A stretch of 64,000 nucleotides of DNA, taken from NCBI RefSeq assembly GCF_030269545.1, contig NZ_BSTN01000009.1, positions 124,001-188,000 on the forward strand, given 5' to 3'. Of the stretch, positions 7,785-17,294 are shown piece after piece. Both the position numbers and the translations under genes were made by a program. The stretch is from Actinomadura sp. NBRC 104425. GTDB lineage: Bacteria; Actinomycetota; Actinomycetes; Streptosporangiales; Streptosporangiaceae. The notes beneath the pieces were generated by a model that made no database searches, was not told where the DNA came from, and saw only the letters and a list, made by a program, of their open reading frames with translations. Within the stretch, counting starts at the first letter, position 1. The number at the start of each line of letters is the position of its first letter.

Positions 7785-9416
7785 TTGTCAGACCCCGAAG
7801 ACACAATGGGTCGTGTGCTGCTGGAGCGGATCGCCCGTACCTCGGCGGCGGTGGCCGCGACGTCGGCGCGCAAGGCCAAGGTCGGGGCGCTGGCCGAGTG
7901 CCTGCGGGCCGCGGCGCCCGGCGAGGCTCCCGTCGTGGTGGCCTACCTGTCCGGTGAGCTTCCGCAGCGCCAGATCGGGGTGGGGTACGCCGCGCTGCGC
8001 GGCCTGCCGCCGCCCGCCGCCGCGGCGACCCTGACGGTTGCCCAGGTGGACGCGGCGTTCACCGAGATCGGCGCGGTGTCCGGCAGGGGCTCGGTGGCCC
8101 GGCGGCGCGAACTGGTGGGCGCGCTTTTGGCCCGCGCCACCCCCGCCGAGCAGGACTTCCTCGTCCGCCTGCTGGCCGGCGAGCTGCGCCAGGGCGCGCT
8201 GGACGGGGTGATGGCCGAGGCGATCGCCGCGGCCGCCGGGGTGCCCGCCGCCGAGGTGCGGCGCGCGGCGATGCTGCGCGGCGCGCTCGGCCCGGTCGCC
8301 ACCGCCGCCCTCGCCGAGGGCGTGCCGGGCCTGCGCGCCTTCGGCCTGCAGGTCGGCCGCCCGATCCGCCCCATGCTGGCGGCCTCGGCGCCCACGCTGG
8401 ACGACGCGTTCGCCAAGCTCCCCGCGGAGGGGCCCGGCCAGGCCGCCGTCGCGGCCGTCGAGTGGAAGCTCGACGGCATCCGCGCCCAGATCCACATCCG
8501 CCGCGTCCCCGAGGACGGGCCCGAGAGCGGGCCCGGCCGGGCCGAGGTGCGCATCTTCACCCGGACGCTCGACGAGATCACCGCGCGGCTGCCGGAGGTC
8601 GTGCAGGTCATGCGCGGGCTGCCGGTGCGCGACGCCGTCTTCGACGGGGAGCTGATCGCGCTGCGGCCGGACGGGCGGCCGCACCCGTTCCAGGTGACCG
8701 CCGCGCGCACCGCCACCCGCACCCGCAAGCTCGCCGAGCCGGTGCCGCTGTCGGTGTTGCTGTTCGACGTGCTGCATCTGGACGGCGCCGACCTGCTCGA
8801 CGCGTCCGGCGCCGAGCGCGGCGCGGCGCTGGCCCGGGTGGTGCCCGGCGAGCTGCGCATGCCGAGGCTGGTCACCCGCGACCCGGGCGAGGCCGAGCGG
8901 ATGTTCGACGAGGCGGTCGCGCACGGCCACGAGGGCGTGGTGGTCAAGTCGCTCGCCTCCCCCTACACCGCGGGCCGCCGCGGCGCCGGGTGGATCAAGG
9001 TCAAGCCGCGCCACACCCTCGACCTGGTGGTGCTGGCGGCGGAGTGGGGGCACGGCCGCCGCCGCGGCTTGCTGTCCAACCTGCACCTGGGCGCACGCGA
9101 CCCGGCCGCCGGCGGGTTCGTGATGCTCGGCAAGACCTTCAAGGGCCTGACCGACGAGCTGCTGGCCTGGCAGACCGAGCGGCTTCGGGCCCTGGCCACC
9201 CGCGAGGACTCCTCCACGGTGTACGTGCGCCCCGAACTGGTGGTCGAGATCGCCTTCGACGGGGTGCAGCGCAGCCCCCGCTACCCGGGCGGCATCGCGC
9301 TGCGGTTCGCCCGCGTCCTGCGCTACCGCCCCGACAAGCCCGCCACCGAGGCCGACACGATCGACACCGTCCGCGCCGTCGCCCCGCTGCCGGACGGCGA
9401 CGGCCCGTCCTCGTGA
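7785..9416 (+). CDS. lig: ATP-dependent DNA ligase
   Basis: This 543-residue enzyme seals nicks in DNA using ATP, in addition to the essential NAD-dependent LigA of bacteria. The nucleotidyltransferase motifs are all present: motif I EWKLDGIR at 226-233 with the AMP-accepting Lys228, motif [12 protein letters not shown], motif [10 protein letters not shown] and motif [16 protein letters not shown]. Residues 1-200 form the N-terminal DNA-binding domain seen in LigB-type actinobacterial ligases, and the C-terminus is an OB-fold. The TTG start at 7785 has GGAGG exactly 6 bases upstream; ATG 7806 is the alternative. The gene stands alone, without Ku or a primase, which separates it from the LigD end-joining system. 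Confidence 0.95.
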   Translation: MSDPEDTMGRVLLERIARTSAAVAATSARKAKVGALAECLRAAAPGEAPVVVAYLSGELPQRQIGVGYAALRGLPPPAAAATLTVAQVDAAFTEIGAVSGRGSVARRRELVGALLARATPAEQDFLVRLLAGELRQGALDGVMAEAIAAAAGVPAAEVRRAAMLRGALGPVATAALAEGVPGLRAFGLQVGRPIRPMLAASAPTLDDAFAKLPAEGPGQAAVAAVEWKLDGIRAQIHIRRVPEDGPESGPGRAEVRIFTRTLDEITARLPEVVQVMRGLPVRDAVFDGELIALRPDGRPHPFQVTAARTATRTRKLAEPVPLSVLLFDVLHLDGADLLDASGAERGAALARVVPGELRMPRLVTRDPGEAERMFDEAVAHGHEGVVVKSLASPYTAGRRGAGWIKVKPRHTLDLVVLAAEWGHGRRRGLLSNLHLGARDPAAGGFVMLGKTFKGLTDELLAWQTERLRALATREDSSTVYVRPELVVEIAFDGVQRSPRYPGGIALRFARVLRYRPDKPATEADTIDTVRAVAPLPDGDGPSS

Positions 9417-9486
9417 CGCCAGCTCCGGCAGATCGGGACATGACAGGAGATATCGTGCCCGGTGTACCGGGGAGGGAGGCCGACTG

Positions 9487-10650
9487 ATGAGCCGCGTCGT
9501 GGACCGCTGCGACCCGGGGTCGCGCGCCTGGATCGCCGAGGCCATCCGCAAGGTCGAGGCGGATGCCGGCCGCAGCGCCGACACCCACCTGCAGGTGTTC
9601 CCCCTGCCGCCCGAATGGGGCGTCGACCTGTACCTGAAGGACGAGTCGGTGCATCCGACCGGCTCGCTCAAGCACCGCCTGGCCCGTTCGCTGTTCCTGT
9701 ACGCGCTGGCCAACGGGTGGATCCGGGAGGGCACGGCGATCATCGAGGCGTCCAGCGGGTCCACCGCGGTCAGCGAGGCGTACTTCGCGCGGCTGCTGGG
9801 CCTGCCGTTCGTGGCGGTGATGCCGGCCTCGACCAGCCGGGAGAAGATCGAGCTGATCGAGTTCCACGGCGGCCGCTGCCATCTGGTGGACGACCCGGCG
9901 GCGATCTACGCCGAGTCGCGGCGGCTGGCCGAGGAGTGCGGCGGCCACTTCATGGACCAGTTCACCTACGCCGAGCGCGCCACCGACTGGCGCGGCAACA
10001 ACAACATCGCCGAGTCGATCTACGAGCAGATGCGGCTGGAGCGCTTCCCCGAGCCGGCGTGGATCGTGGTGGGGGCGGGCACCGGCGGCACGTCGGCGAC
10101 GATCGGCCGGTACGCACGCTACCGCCGGTACCAGACGCGGGTGGCCGTCGTCGATCCGGAGGGGTCGGCGTTCTTCGGGGCGTTCCGCGACGACGACGCG
10201 GCCCGCACCGCGGCGGGCTCGCGGATCGAGGGCATCGGACGGCCCCGGGTCGAGCCGTCGTTCCTGCCATCGGTGATCGACCGGATGATCCAGGTGCCGG
10301 ACGCGGCGTCCATCGCCGCCATGCGCTGGACCGCCGAGGTCACCGGGCGCGGCGTCGGCGGCTCGACCGGCACCAACATGTGGGGCGCGATCGAGCTGAT
10401 CGCGCAGATGCTGGCGCGCGGCGAGCGCGGCAGCGTGGTCACGCTGATCTGCGACGGCGCGGAGCGGTACGCGGGGACGTACGGGTCGGACGCGTGGCTG
10501 GCCGAGCAGGGGCTGGACATCACCCCGTACCTGGAGGCGCTGCGCTCCTTCCACAAGACCGGCGAGCCCCGCGGCGCCGTGACCGCGGCCCCGTCCGGCG
10601 GGCGGGGCCGTCAGCCGGAGAATCTGATCGGGTTGACCAGGTCGGCGTAG
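9487..10650 (+). CDS. PLP-dependent cysteine synthase-like enzyme, Cds1 (Rv3684) type
   Basis: This is a fold-type II PLP enzyme of 387 residues. Lys62 in HPTGSLKHR is the Schiff-base lysine, [12 protein letters not shown] (from residue 89) is the substrate loop and [12 protein letters not shown] is the phosphate-binding loop. The protein resembles M. tuberculosis Rv3684 (Cds1), which has been reported as a cysteine desulfhydrase releasing H2S, pyruvate and ammonia. It differs clearly from the CysM in this window, which has the CysO-dependent features. Degradation of cysteine is therefore the likelier activity, but cysteine synthesis cannot be excluded. GGGAGG lies at the right distance before ATG 9487. 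The last 40 bp overlap the convergent site-2 protease. Confidence 0.85.
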   Translation: MSRVVDRCDPGSRAWIAEAIRKVEADAGRSADTHLQVFPLPPEWGVDLYLKDESVHPTGSLKHRLARSLFLYALANGWIREGTAIIEASSGSTAVSEAYFARLLGLPFVAVMPASTSREKIELIEFHGGRCHLVDDPAAIYAESRRLAEECGGHFMDQFTYAERATDWRGNNNIAESIYEQMRLERFPEPAWIVVGAGTGGTSATIGRYARYRRYQTRVAVVDPEGSAFFGAFRDDDAARTAAGSRIEGIGRPRVEPSFLPSVIDRMIQVPDAASIAAMRWTAEVTGRGVGGSTGTNMWGAIELIAQMLARGERGSVVTLICDGAERYAGTYGSDAWLAEQGLDITPYLEALRSFHKTGEPRGAVTAAPSGGRGRQPENLIGLTRSA

Positions 10651-11903
10651 ATCAGCAGACCGCCCATGACGATCAGGACGGCGGCCATCACATAGGTCAC
10701 CGGCAGCGCCTTGGCGACGTCCACATACCCCGGGTCGGGCCGGCCGAGCATCCGCGCGAAGCCCTTCTTGAGCGCCTCCAGCAGCGCCCCGGCCATGTGC
10801 CCGCCGTCCAGCGGCAGCAGCGGGACCAGGTTGAACAGGGCGACCGCCAGGTTCACCGAGCCGAGCAGGGCGACGAACATCGCCAGCTTCTCCACCACCG
10901 GGCTCTCGGACGCGGCGATCTCGCCGCCGAGGCGGCTCACCCCGACCACGCCGATCGGCCCGTTGGGGTCGCGTTCCCCGCCGCCGAACGCCGCCTGCCA
11001 CACCCCGACCATCCGCTGGGGCAGGCGCACCAGCGCCCCGGCGGTGTGCGCGGTCAGCTCGCCCATGTACTCGGCGACGGCCACCGGGCCCTGCCGCTCG
11101 CGCTCCTGCAGCGGGGTGATGCCGAGGAACCCGACGTTGACGATCTTGTCGGGGTCCTTCAGGTCGTACATCTGGTTGCGGGTGACGGCGATGTTCAGCT
11201 GCAGCGTGCGGCCGTCGCGCTCGACGACGACGGGCACGGTGCGGCCGCCGGAGTCGCGGATCAGCTCCTGCAGCTGCTCGTAGGAGGAGATCTTGCGGCC
11301 GTCGTAGGAGACGAACCGGTCTCCCGCCTGCAGCCGCGCCTGCGCGGCGGGCGTGGGCGTGTAGTTCGCCGGGCACTCGGTGGTCTCCTGCCCGGCCGGG
11401 ATGGCGCACTTGGCCACCGAGCCGATCACCGGCTGCGCGGTGGGGGTGCCGATGCCCATCAGCAGGATCGCGAAGAAGACCACGGCCAGCACCAGGTTCA
11501 TGGCCGGTCCGGCGAACATGATGATGAGCTTCTGCCACCACGGCTTGGCGTAGAAGACGCGGTTCTCGTCGCCCGGCCGGACCTCCTCCAGCGCCGCGCC
11601 GCGGGCCGACTCGATCAGCCCCTGCCACGGACCGGTGGAGATCTGCCGGACGTGCCCGGGCCGGTCGCCCCGGCGCGGCGGCAGCATGCCGATCATGCGG
11701 ATGTAGCCGCCGAGCGGGATCCACTTGATCCCGTACTCGGTCTCCCCCTTGGTCCGCGACCACAGCGTGGGCCCGAAGCCCACCATGAACTGGGTGGTGC
11801 GCACGCCGAACAGCTTGGCGAAGGAGAAGTGCCCGAGCTCGTGCAGCGCGATGGACGCCATCAGGCCCAGGAAGAGGATCAGCACCCCCGTCAGCCAGTC
11901 CAC
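10611..11903 (-). CDS. rip1: Site-2 intramembrane zinc protease, RseP/Rip1 family
   Basis: This 430-residue membrane protease cuts substrates, such as anti-sigma factors, within the bilayer. The zinc motif HELGH is at residues 21-25 in the first membrane helix, and the third ligand lies in the LDG motif of [12 protein letters not shown] near residue 366. Between them is a PDZ domain (about 150-250; [18 protein letters not shown]). Four membrane segments are expected: at the N-terminus, near 112-132, near 340-360 and near 400-420. The GTG start at 11903 follows AGGAGGG. In mycobacteria Rip1 (Rv2869c) regulates several sigma factors by cutting their anti-sigma partners. No such partner lies next to it here. 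Confidence 0.93.
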   Translation of the reverse strand: MDWLTGVLILFLGLMASIALHELGHFSFAKLFGVRTTQFMVGFGPTLWSRTKGETEYGIKWIPLGGYIRMIGMLPPRRGDRPGHVRQISTGPWQGLIESARGAALEEVRPGDENRVFYAKPWWQKLIIMFAGPAMNLVLAVVFFAILLMGIGTPTAQPVIGSVAKCAIPAGQETTECPANYTPTPAAQARLQAGDRFVSYDGRKISSYEQLQELIRDSGGRTVPVVVERDGRTLQLNIAVTRNQMYDLKDPDKIVNVGFLGITPLQERERQGPVAVAEYMGELTAHTAGALVRLPQRMVGVWQAAFGGGERDPNGPIGVVGVSRLGGEIAASESPVVEKLAMFVALLGSVNLAVALFNLVPLLPLDGGHMAGALLEALKKGFARMLGRPDPGYVDVAKALPVTYVMAAVLIVMGGLLIYADLVNPIRFSG

Positions 11904-12140
11904 CGTGGCACCCTCCTGTGATCTCCGGCAACCCGCTCAGGTTACGTCATGAGCCGCACATCCGACCGCGTACGAATGCACCTTGGCCTCAGCGGGCCGT
12001 TCGGACGTTTCCGGCGGCGTTTCCGGCGGCGTTCCCGGCCGAGCGGGCCCGGGTGCGGCATACCCCCGGGGACGGGGCGCGACGCGGGCCTACGCGGGGG
12101 GACGGGCCGCTGATACGCTGGCCGTGCGCCGCTGATCCCG
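11904..12140. other. Intergenic region upstream of the glycine riboswitch
   Basis: This divergent region between the site-2 protease and the glycine operon holds no gene. It must contain both promoters. I see GC-rich repeats (GTTTCCGGCGGCGTTTCCGGCGG in two parts near 12008-12031) but no convincing -35/-10 pair. Confidence 0.4.
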
Positions 12141-12316
12141 CGCGGGAGAGCGCCCTCGCAGCCGGCGGGGGCCGCCGAAGGAGCAAACCCTCCCCGGAAC
12201 CTCTCAGGCCCCAGGACCGCGCAGGCCAGGCGCCCTCTGGAAAGCGGGGACGCCGTCCCCCGCCGAAGGTGAAAACCCCGAGGGGTGAAGCTCTCAGGCG
12301 CCGATGACAGAGGGGG
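12141..12316 (+). ncRNA. Tandem glycine riboswitch (gcvT motif)
   Basis: Two consecutive glycine aptamers are readable. The first (about 12141-12222) has GGGAGAGC, then GCCGAAGGAGCAAAC and CTCTCAGGCCCCAGGACCGC. The second (about 12234-12316) has CTCTGGAAAGCGGGG, then GCCGAAGGTGAAAAC and CTCTCAGGCGCCGATGACAG. These are the conserved junctions of the gcvT motif, with the usual short linker between aptamers. Glycine binding normally turns on glycine catabolism genes. It lies 83 bp before gcvT, which heads gcvT-gcvH-glyA-sdaA. I cannot tell from sequence alone whether it acts on transcription or translation. Confidence 0.95.
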
Positions 12317-12398
12317 AGGCACCGACGACGCCGGTGCGCCGATGGGACGATGATGATGCCCGTCCCGACGCGCGCCCCCGCGATGAAGGAGCCCACCC

Positions 12399-13478
12399 AT
12401 GTCCAGGAAGACGCCGCTGTACGAGGTCCACGCCGGCCTCGACGCCACGCTCGTCGACTTCGCGGGCTACCGGATGCCGCTGCGCTACAAGAGCGAGACC
12501 GCCGAGCACCGCGCCGTGCGCACCGCGGCCGGGCTGTTCGATCTGTCCCACATGGGAGAGATTTTCGTAACCGGGCCGGAAGCGGGCGCCGCACTCGACT
12601 ATGCGCTGGTGGGCGAGCTGTCCACGCTGGCCGTCGGCCGGGCCCGCTACACGATGATCTGCGCGCCCGACGGGGGCGTGCTGGACGACCTGATCGTCTA
12701 CCGGCTCGCGGCCGAGACGTTCCTGGTGGTCGCCAACGCCGCCAACACCGACACCGTCCGCGCGGAGCTGACCGAGCGCGCCGCCGGCTTCGAGGCGGCC
12801 GTCGACGACCGCTCCGCCTCCTACGCCCTGGTCGCCCTGCAGGGCCCGCGCTCCCAGGCCGTCCTGTCCGGACACACCGCCGCCCCGCTGGCCGACCTGC
12901 GTTACTACGCCGTCATGGCGGGGGAGGTCGGCGGGGTGGACGCGCTCATCGCCCGCACGGGCTACACCGGCGAGGACGGCTTCGAGCTGTTCGTCTCCTC
13001 CGCCGACGCCGAGGCGCTGTGGCGGGCGCTCGCCGACGCCGACGACGTGGTGCCCGCCGGGCTGTCGGCGCGCGACACCCTCCGCCTGGAGGCGGGCATG
13101 CCGCTGTACGGCAACGAGCTGACCGCCGAGACCACCCCGTACGAGGCCGGGCTCGGCCGGGTGGTCAAGCTCGGCAAGAAGGCCGACTTCGTCGGCAGGT
13201 CCGCGCTCGCGGCGCAGGCCGAGACCCCGCCAGGCCGTAGGCTCGTGGGGCTGGTCGCGCGCGGCCGCCGGGCACCCCGCAAGGGGTACCCGGTCGTCGG
13301 CTCCGACGGCACGCCGTGCGGCGTCGTGACCAGCGGCGCTCCGTCGCCCACACTGGGCAGGCCGATCGCCATGGCGTACGTCGACAGCGGCGCCGCGGAC
13401 AGCGGGCTCGCCGTGGACGTCCGCGGCCGGCACGAACCGGTCGACGTCGTCCCCCTGCCGTTCTACAAGCGATCCTGA
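12399..13478 (+). CDS. gcvT: Glycine cleavage system T protein (aminomethyltransferase)
   Basis: GcvT moves the methylene group from the aminomethyl-lipoyl arm of GcvH to tetrahydrofolate and releases ammonia. The protein has 359 residues, the usual length. It shows the family's N-terminal pattern ([20 protein letters not shown]), the FDLSHMGE segment near residue 46 and the C-terminal [17 protein letters not shown] barrel. ATG 12399 follows AAGGAG (12385-12390). It is the first gene after the tandem glycine riboswitch and is followed within 21 bp by gcvH. The decarboxylating P protein and the L protein are not in the window, so they must be encoded elsewhere. Confidence 0.97.
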   Translation: MSRKTPLYEVHAGLDATLVDFAGYRMPLRYKSETAEHRAVRTAAGLFDLSHMGEIFVTGPEAGAALDYALVGELSTLAVGRARYTMICAPDGGVLDDLIVYRLAAETFLVVANAANTDTVRAELTERAAGFEAAVDDRSASYALVALQGPRSQAVLSGHTAAPLADLRYYAVMAGEVGGVDALIARTGYTGEDGFELFVSSADAEALWRALADADDVVPAGLSARDTLRLEAGMPLYGNELTAETTPYEAGLGRVVKLGKKADFVGRSALAAQAETPPGRRLVGLVARGRRAPRKGYPVVGSDGTPCGVVTSGAPSPTLGRPIAMAYVDSGAADSGLAVDVRGRHEPVDVVPLPFYKRS

Positions 13479-13498
13479 AAAACCTGGGAGAAACGAAC

Positions 13499-13888
13499 GT
13501 GAGCGTTCCGGAACAGCTCCGCTACAGCGAGGAGCACGAGTGGGTGTCCGGCCTCGAAAACGAGGACGGCATCGTCACCGTCGGCATCACCCAGTACGCC
13601 GCCGACGCCCTGGGCGAGATCGTCTTCATCGAGCTGCAGGCCGGCGAGGGCGACACCGTCGAGGCCGGGGAGCCCTGCGGGGAGGTGGAGTCGACCAAGT
13701 CGGTCAGCGACATCTACTCGCCGGTCAGCGGTGAGATCACCGCGATCAACGCCACGGTGGTGGACGAGCCGAAGGTCATCAACGACGACCCGTACGGCGA
13801 GGGCTGGATCTTCAAGGTGCGGATCAGCGAGGAGCCGGGCGACCTGCTCGACGCCACCGCCTACAGCAAGCTGATCGAGGAGGGCTGA
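13499..13888 (+). CDS. gcvH: Glycine cleavage system H protein (lipoyl carrier)
   Basis: This 129-residue protein carries the lipoyl arm that shuttles the aminomethyl group between P and T proteins. Lys67 in [15 protein letters not shown] is the lipoylated lysine. The N-terminal YSEEHEWV and the hallmark [18 protein letters not shown] are typical. I choose the GTG at 13499, preceded by GGGAG (13486-13490); upstream codons in the same frame belong to the gcvT gene in another frame. It sits between gcvT and glyA, 3 bp before the latter, in the riboswitch-controlled operon. Confidence 0.97.
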   Translation: MSVPEQLRYSEEHEWVSGLENEDGIVTVGITQYAADALGEIVFIELQAGEGDTVEAGEPCGEVESTKSVSDIYSPVSGEITAINATVVDEPKVINDDPYGEGWIFKVRISEEPGDLLDATAYSKLIEEG

Positions 13889-13891
13889 CCG

Positions 13892-15148
13892 TTGCCCCTC
13901 AACGAGTCCCTGGCGGCCGTCGACCCGCAGGTGGCCGAGGCCGTCGCCGCCGAGCTGCGCCGCCAGCAGGGCACGCTCGAAATGATCGCCTCGGAGAACT
14001 TCGCGCCCGTCGCCGTGCTGGAGGCGCAGGGCTCGGTGCTGACCAACAAGTACGCCGAGGGCTACCCGGGGCGGCGCTACTACGGCGGCTGCGAGCACGT
14101 CGACGTCACCGAGCAGTTGGCGATCGACCGGGCCAAGGAGCTGTTCGGCGCCGAGCACGCCAACGTCCAGCCGCACTCGGGCGCGCAGGCCAACACGGCG
14201 GTCTACTTCGCCCTGCTGCAGCCCGGCGACACCATCCTCGGGCTGGACCTGGCGCACGGCGGGCACCTGACCCACGGCATGCGGCTGAACTACTCCGGCA
14301 AGCTGCTCAACGTGGTCGCCTACCACGTGCGGCCGGAGGACGGCCGCATCGACATGGAGGAGGTCGCCCGGCTGGCCGCCGAGCACCGCCCCAAGATGAT
14401 CGTGGCGGGCTGGTCGGCCTACCCCCGGCAGCTGGACTTCGCCGCGTTCCGCGAGATCGCCGACTCCGTCGGGGCCCTGCTCATGGTGGACATGGCGCAC
14501 TTCGCGGGGCTGGTCGCGGCCGGGCTGCACCCCTCGCCCGTCCCGTACGCCGACGTCGTCACCACCACCACGCACAAGACCCTCGGGGGTCCGCGCGGCG
14601 GGCTGATCCTGGCCCGCGAGGAGTACGGCAAGAAGATCAACTCGGCGGTGTTCCCGGGCATGCAGGGCGGCCCGCTGGAGCACGTGATCGCCGCCAAGGC
14701 GGTCGCGCTGAAAATCGCCGCGTCGGCGGAGTTCCGCGACCGGCAGGCCCGCACCGTGGAGGGCGCCCGCATCCTGGCCGAGCGGCTGCTGGCCGAGGAC
14801 GCGGCCAAGGCCGGGGTGAAGGTGCTGACCGGCGGCACCGACGTGCACCTGGTCCTGGTCGATCTGGTCGACTCCGAGCTGACCGGCCGGGACGCCGAGG
14901 ACCGGCTGCACGACATCGGCATCACCGTCAACCGCAACGCCGTGCCCAACGACCCGCGTCCGCCGATGGTCACCTCGGGCCTGCGGATCGGCACCCCCGC
15001 CCTCGCCACTCGCGGCTTCACCGCCGAGGACTTCGCCGAGGTCGCCGACGTGATCGCCGCGGCCCTGCAGCCGTCGTTCGACCAGGCGGCCCTGGCGGCC
15101 CGCGTGCGGGCGCTCGCCGACAAGCACCCCCTGTACCCGACCCTCTAG
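13892..15148 (+). CDS. glyA: Serine hydroxymethyltransferase
   Basis: GlyA interconverts glycine plus methylene-tetrahydrofolate with serine. The protein has 418 residues and ends in the usual [12 protein letters not shown] tail. Lys229 in [14 protein letters not shown] binds PLP; the N-terminal [11 protein letters not shown] and [11 protein letters not shown] segments are conserved. The start is TTG at 13892, 3 bp after the gcvH stop, with GAGGAGG at the end of gcvH as its ribosome binding site. Here the methylene group released by the glycine cleavage system can be joined to a second glycine to make serine, which the next gene then deaminates. Confidence 0.97.
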   Translation: MPLNESLAAVDPQVAEAVAAELRRQQGTLEMIASENFAPVAVLEAQGSVLTNKYAEGYPGRRYYGGCEHVDVTEQLAIDRAKELFGAEHANVQPHSGAQANTAVYFALLQPGDTILGLDLAHGGHLTHGMRLNYSGKLLNVVAYHVRPEDGRIDMEEVARLAAEHRPKMIVAGWSAYPRQLDFAAFREIADSVGALLMVDMAHFAGLVAAGLHPSPVPYADVVTTTTHKTLGGPRGGLILAREEYGKKINSAVFPGMQGGPLEHVIAAKAVALKIAASAEFRDRQARTVEGARILAERLLAEDAAKAGVKVLTGGTDVHLVLVDLVDSELTGRDAEDRLHDIGITVNRNAVPNDPRPPMVTSGLRIGTPALATRGFTAEDFAEVADVIAAALQPSFDQAALAARVRALADKHPLYPTL

Positions 15149-15150
15149 CG

Positions 15151-15187
15151 CCTCCCGTGACCGGGGCGACCCCCCGGTCACGGAGGG
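15151..15187 (+). promoter_or_regulatory. Hairpin that includes the sdaA ribosome binding site
   Basis: Right after the glyA stop, 15156-15166 (CGTGACCGGGG) pairs perfectly with 15172-15182 over a 5-base loop. The stem can be extended outward with one mismatch and one G-U pair to 15151-15155 against 15183-15187. The 3' arm therefore contains the whole CGGAGGG (15181-15187) that serves sdaA, whose ATG is at 15196. As drawn, the structure would hide the ribosome binding site. It could also act as a weak terminator between glyA and sdaA. Confidence 0.55.
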
Positions 15188-15195
15188 ATCCTGCG

Positions 15196-16569
15196 ATGGC
15201 CATCAGCGTCTTCGACCTCTTCAAGATCGGAATCGGACCGTCCAGCTCGCACACCGGCGGGCCGATGGCGGCCGCCCACCGCTTCGCCCGCGGCCTGGCC
15301 CGCGACGGCCTGCTGGACAAGACCGCCTCCGTCCGGGCGGTCCTCTACGGGTCGCTCGGCCTGACCGGCAAGGGCCACGGCAGCGACAAGGCCGTCATCC
15401 TCGGCCTGGAGGGCGACAAGCCCGAACTCGTCGACGTGGACACCGTGGACGAGCGGCTGGCCGCCGTCCGGGCGAACGGCGCGCTGCGGCTGTTCGGCTC
15501 CCGCGAGGTCCCGTTCGTCGTCGGCGAGCACCTGGTCTTCGAACGCAAGCAGACCCTGCCCGGCCACCCCAACGGGATGCGGTTCACCGCCTACGACGAC
15601 TCCGGCGCCGAGTTGCGCTCCCGGGTCTACTACTCGGTGGGCGGCGGCTTCGTCGTCGACGAGGACGCCGCCGGCGCCGACCGCATCAAGCCCGACGACA
15701 CCGTCCTGCCCTATCCGTTCGCGTCCGCCGCCGAGCTGCTGGCGCTGTGCCGTGACACGGGCATGTCGATCCCCGCGCTGATGCTGGAGAACGAGAAGGC
15801 GTTCGGCCGCACCGAGGACGAGATCCGCTCGGGGCTGCTGGAGCTGTGGCGGGTGATGCGCGCGTGCGTCGAACGCGGCTGCACCCGCGAGGGGCTGCTG
15901 CCCGGCGGCCTGAAGGTGCGGCGCCGCGCTCCCCACCTGCACCGCCGGCTGCTGGCCGAGCGTCCCGCCGACCCGCTGCACGCGATGGACTGGGTGACCC
16001 TGTTCGCGCTGGCGGTGAACGAGGAGAACGCCGCCGGGGGACGCATCGTCACCGCCCCCACCAACGGCGCCGCGGGCATCATCCCCGCTGTCCTGCACTA
16101 CTACGACCGGTTCGTCCCCGGTGCCGATGACACCGGTGTCGTCCGCTTCCTGCTCACCGCAGGCGCGATCGGCGTGCTGTTCAAGCAGAACGCCTCCATC
16201 TCCGGCGCCGAGGTCGGCTGCCAGGGCGAGGTGGGCTCGGCCTGCTCGATGGCCGCCGCCGGCCTCGCCGAGGCGCTCGGCGGCACGCCCGAGCAGGTGG
16301 AGAACGCCGCCGAGGTCGGCATCGAGCACAACCTGGGCCTGACCTGCGATCCCATCGGCGGCCTGGTGCAGATCCCCTGCATCGAGCGCAACGCCGTCGG
16401 CGCCACCAAGGCCATCAGCGCCGCCCGCATCGCGCTGCGCGGCGACGGACGCCACTTCGTCTCCCTCGACAAGGCCATCAAGACCATGCGCGACACCGGC
16501 CGCGACATGCTCGACAAGTACAAGGAGACCTCGCGCGGCGGCCTTGCCGTCAACGTGATCGAGTGCTGA
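15196..16569 (+). CDS. sdaA: L-serine ammonia-lyase (serine deaminase), single-chain Fe-S type
   Basis: This 457-residue enzyme converts L-serine to pyruvate and ammonia with a [4Fe-4S] cluster. The N-terminal beta domain has [20 protein letters not shown] (residues 4-23). The catalytic alpha domain has [14 protein letters not shown] and the cluster cysteines in [19 protein letters not shown] and QIPCIERNA. Both domains are on one chain, as in E. coli SdaA. ATG 15196 follows CGGAGGG. It completes a glycine to serine to pyruvate route with the three preceding genes. It is likely co-transcribed with them, since glyA ends 47 bp upstream, but its ribosome binding site lies in a hairpin, which may set its own level. 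Confidence 0.96.
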   Translation: MAISVFDLFKIGIGPSSSHTGGPMAAAHRFARGLARDGLLDKTASVRAVLYGSLGLTGKGHGSDKAVILGLEGDKPELVDVDTVDERLAAVRANGALRLFGSREVPFVVGEHLVFERKQTLPGHPNGMRFTAYDDSGAELRSRVYYSVGGGFVVDEDAAGADRIKPDDTVLPYPFASAAELLALCRDTGMSIPALMLENEKAFGRTEDEIRSGLLELWRVMRACVERGCTREGLLPGGLKVRRRAPHLHRRLLAERPADPLHAMDWVTLFALAVNEENAAGGRIVTAPTNGAAGIIPAVLHYYDRFVPGADDTGVVRFLLTAGAIGVLFKQNASISGAEVGCQGEVGSACSMAAAGLAEALGGTPEQVENAAEVGIEHNLGLTCDPIGGLVQIPCIERNAVGATKAISAARIALRGDGRHFVSLDKAIKTMRDTGRDMLDKYKETSRGGLAVNVIEC

Positions 16570-16578
16570 GTGCGGATC

Positions 16579-16595
16579 GCCATCATAAAGATGGC
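16579..16595 (+). terminator. Short hairpin after sdaA
   Basis: GCCATC at 16579-16584 pairs with GATGGC at 16590-16595 over a 5-base A-rich loop, followed by CTTTCTGTG. It lies 10 bp after the sdaA stop and may end the glycine operon. The 6-bp stem is short, so confidence is modest. Confidence 0.4.
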
Positions 16596-16630
16596 CTTTC
16601 TGTGACCGTCCGATGACACAGAGCTATCTT

Positions 16631-16655
16631 AGTGATACCATTCCGGTATGACACT
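16631..16655. promoter_or_regulatory. Imperfect inverted repeat at the toxin-antitoxin promoter
   Basis: AGTGATACC (16631-16639) and GGTATGACACT (16645-16655) form an imperfect inverted repeat with a 2-base bulge. It lies 17 bp before the antitoxin ATG at 16672. RHH antitoxins usually repress their own promoter at such sites, so this is a candidate autoregulatory operator. Confidence 0.4.
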
Positions 16656-16671
16656 GAGTTATGCTGCGAAC

Positions 16672-16881
16672 ATGACCACTCGCAGCGTCCGCATCCCCGA
16701 CGACATCGACGAACTCCTCGTCAGGACCGCCGAAGCGGAGCACATCTCCATCAACGCGGCCATCGTCCAGGCAGTGGAGCAGTGGGCCCAGGCGCGCGAC
16801 CACCGCGCCCGGGTGCAGGCGGTGGTCGCGGAGGTCATGGCGGAGGACGCGAACCTGCTCAGGCGGCTGGCCGACTCATGA
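16672..16881 (+). CDS. Ribbon-helix-helix antitoxin of a Doc-type toxin
   Basis: This small protein of 69 residues starts TTRSVRIPDDIDELLVRTA, a beta strand followed by two helices, as in ribbon-helix-helix DNA-binding antitoxins. The rest is helical and probably wraps the toxin. I choose ATG 16672 because the RHH strand begins at residue 2; an upstream ATG at 16648 lies inside the inverted repeat. No good ribosome binding site is seen for either, so translation may be nearly leaderless. The stop TGA overlaps the toxin's ATG (ATGA), the usual coupling in toxin-antitoxin operons. Confidence 0.8.
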   Translation: MTTRSVRIPDDIDELLVRTAEAEHISINAAIVQAVEQWAQARDHRARVQAVVAEVMAEDANLLRRLADS

Positions 16882-17255
16882 CCGAATACCTGACCGCAGA
16901 GGACCTGACCGGCATCAACGCGGCCGTGCTGGGCGGTGCGGCCGCGGTGCGCGACGCGGGCCTGGTGACATCGTCGGCGATGCGCCCGACCACCGTCGCC
17001 TTCGGTGTCGAGGCGTACGGCACGCTTCCCGAGAAGGCGGCGGCCCTGCTTCACTCGATCATCTGCAACCACGCCTTCGTCGACGGCAACAAGCGCACGG
17101 CATGGACGGCCATGCGGGTCATGCTCGCCCTCAACGGCGGCCGCCCCGATCTCACCGAAGACGAGGCGTACGACCTGGTGATCCGGATCGCGACGTCCTG
17201 TTCGGAGATCGAGGTGAAGGAGATCGCCGAGGCGCTGCGCGTCGTCTCCGCGTGA
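16878..17255 (+). CDS. doc: Doc/Fic-family toxin
   Basis: The 125-residue protein has the Fic-fold motif as HAFVDGNKRTAW at residues 65-76, with catalytic His65 and the Asn-Lys-Arg of Doc-like members. P1 Doc stops growth by phosphorylating elongation factor EF-Tu; AMP-transferring Fic proteins usually have HPFxxGNGR, with Gly where Lys is found here. The Lys form favours a Doc-like activity, but that is inference. The gene overlaps the RHH antitoxin by 4 bp and sits just after the sdaA operon, a common location for mobile toxin-antitoxin pairs. Its base composition is like the neighbours, so if it was acquired it is not recent. Confidence 0.88.
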   Translation: MTEYLTAEDLTGINAAVLGGAAAVRDAGLVTSSAMRPTTVAFGVEAYGTLPEKAAALLHSIICNHAFVDGNKRTAWTAMRVMLALNGGRPDLTEDEAYDLVIRIATSCSEIEVKEIAEALRVVSA

Positions 17256-17294
17256 GGAGGCCCGCCGGGGCCGTGCCGCCCGCCCGCGAGCGGG

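Noticed and set aside
7785..9416. LigD-type non-homologous end joining system
   Set aside because: The ligase has no primase or nuclease domain, and no Ku gene is adjacent; the N-terminal domain is that of stand-alone LigB-like enzymes.
7788..9764. Long minus-strand frame opposite the DNA ligase
   Set aside because: It is low-complexity, without motifs, and fully antisense to a ligase that has all nucleotidyltransferase motifs.
13316..13498. Longer N-terminus for GcvH
   Set aside because: The frame is open upstream inside gcvT, but GcvH proteins start just before the YSEEHEWV segment and a ribosome binding site precedes GTG 13499.
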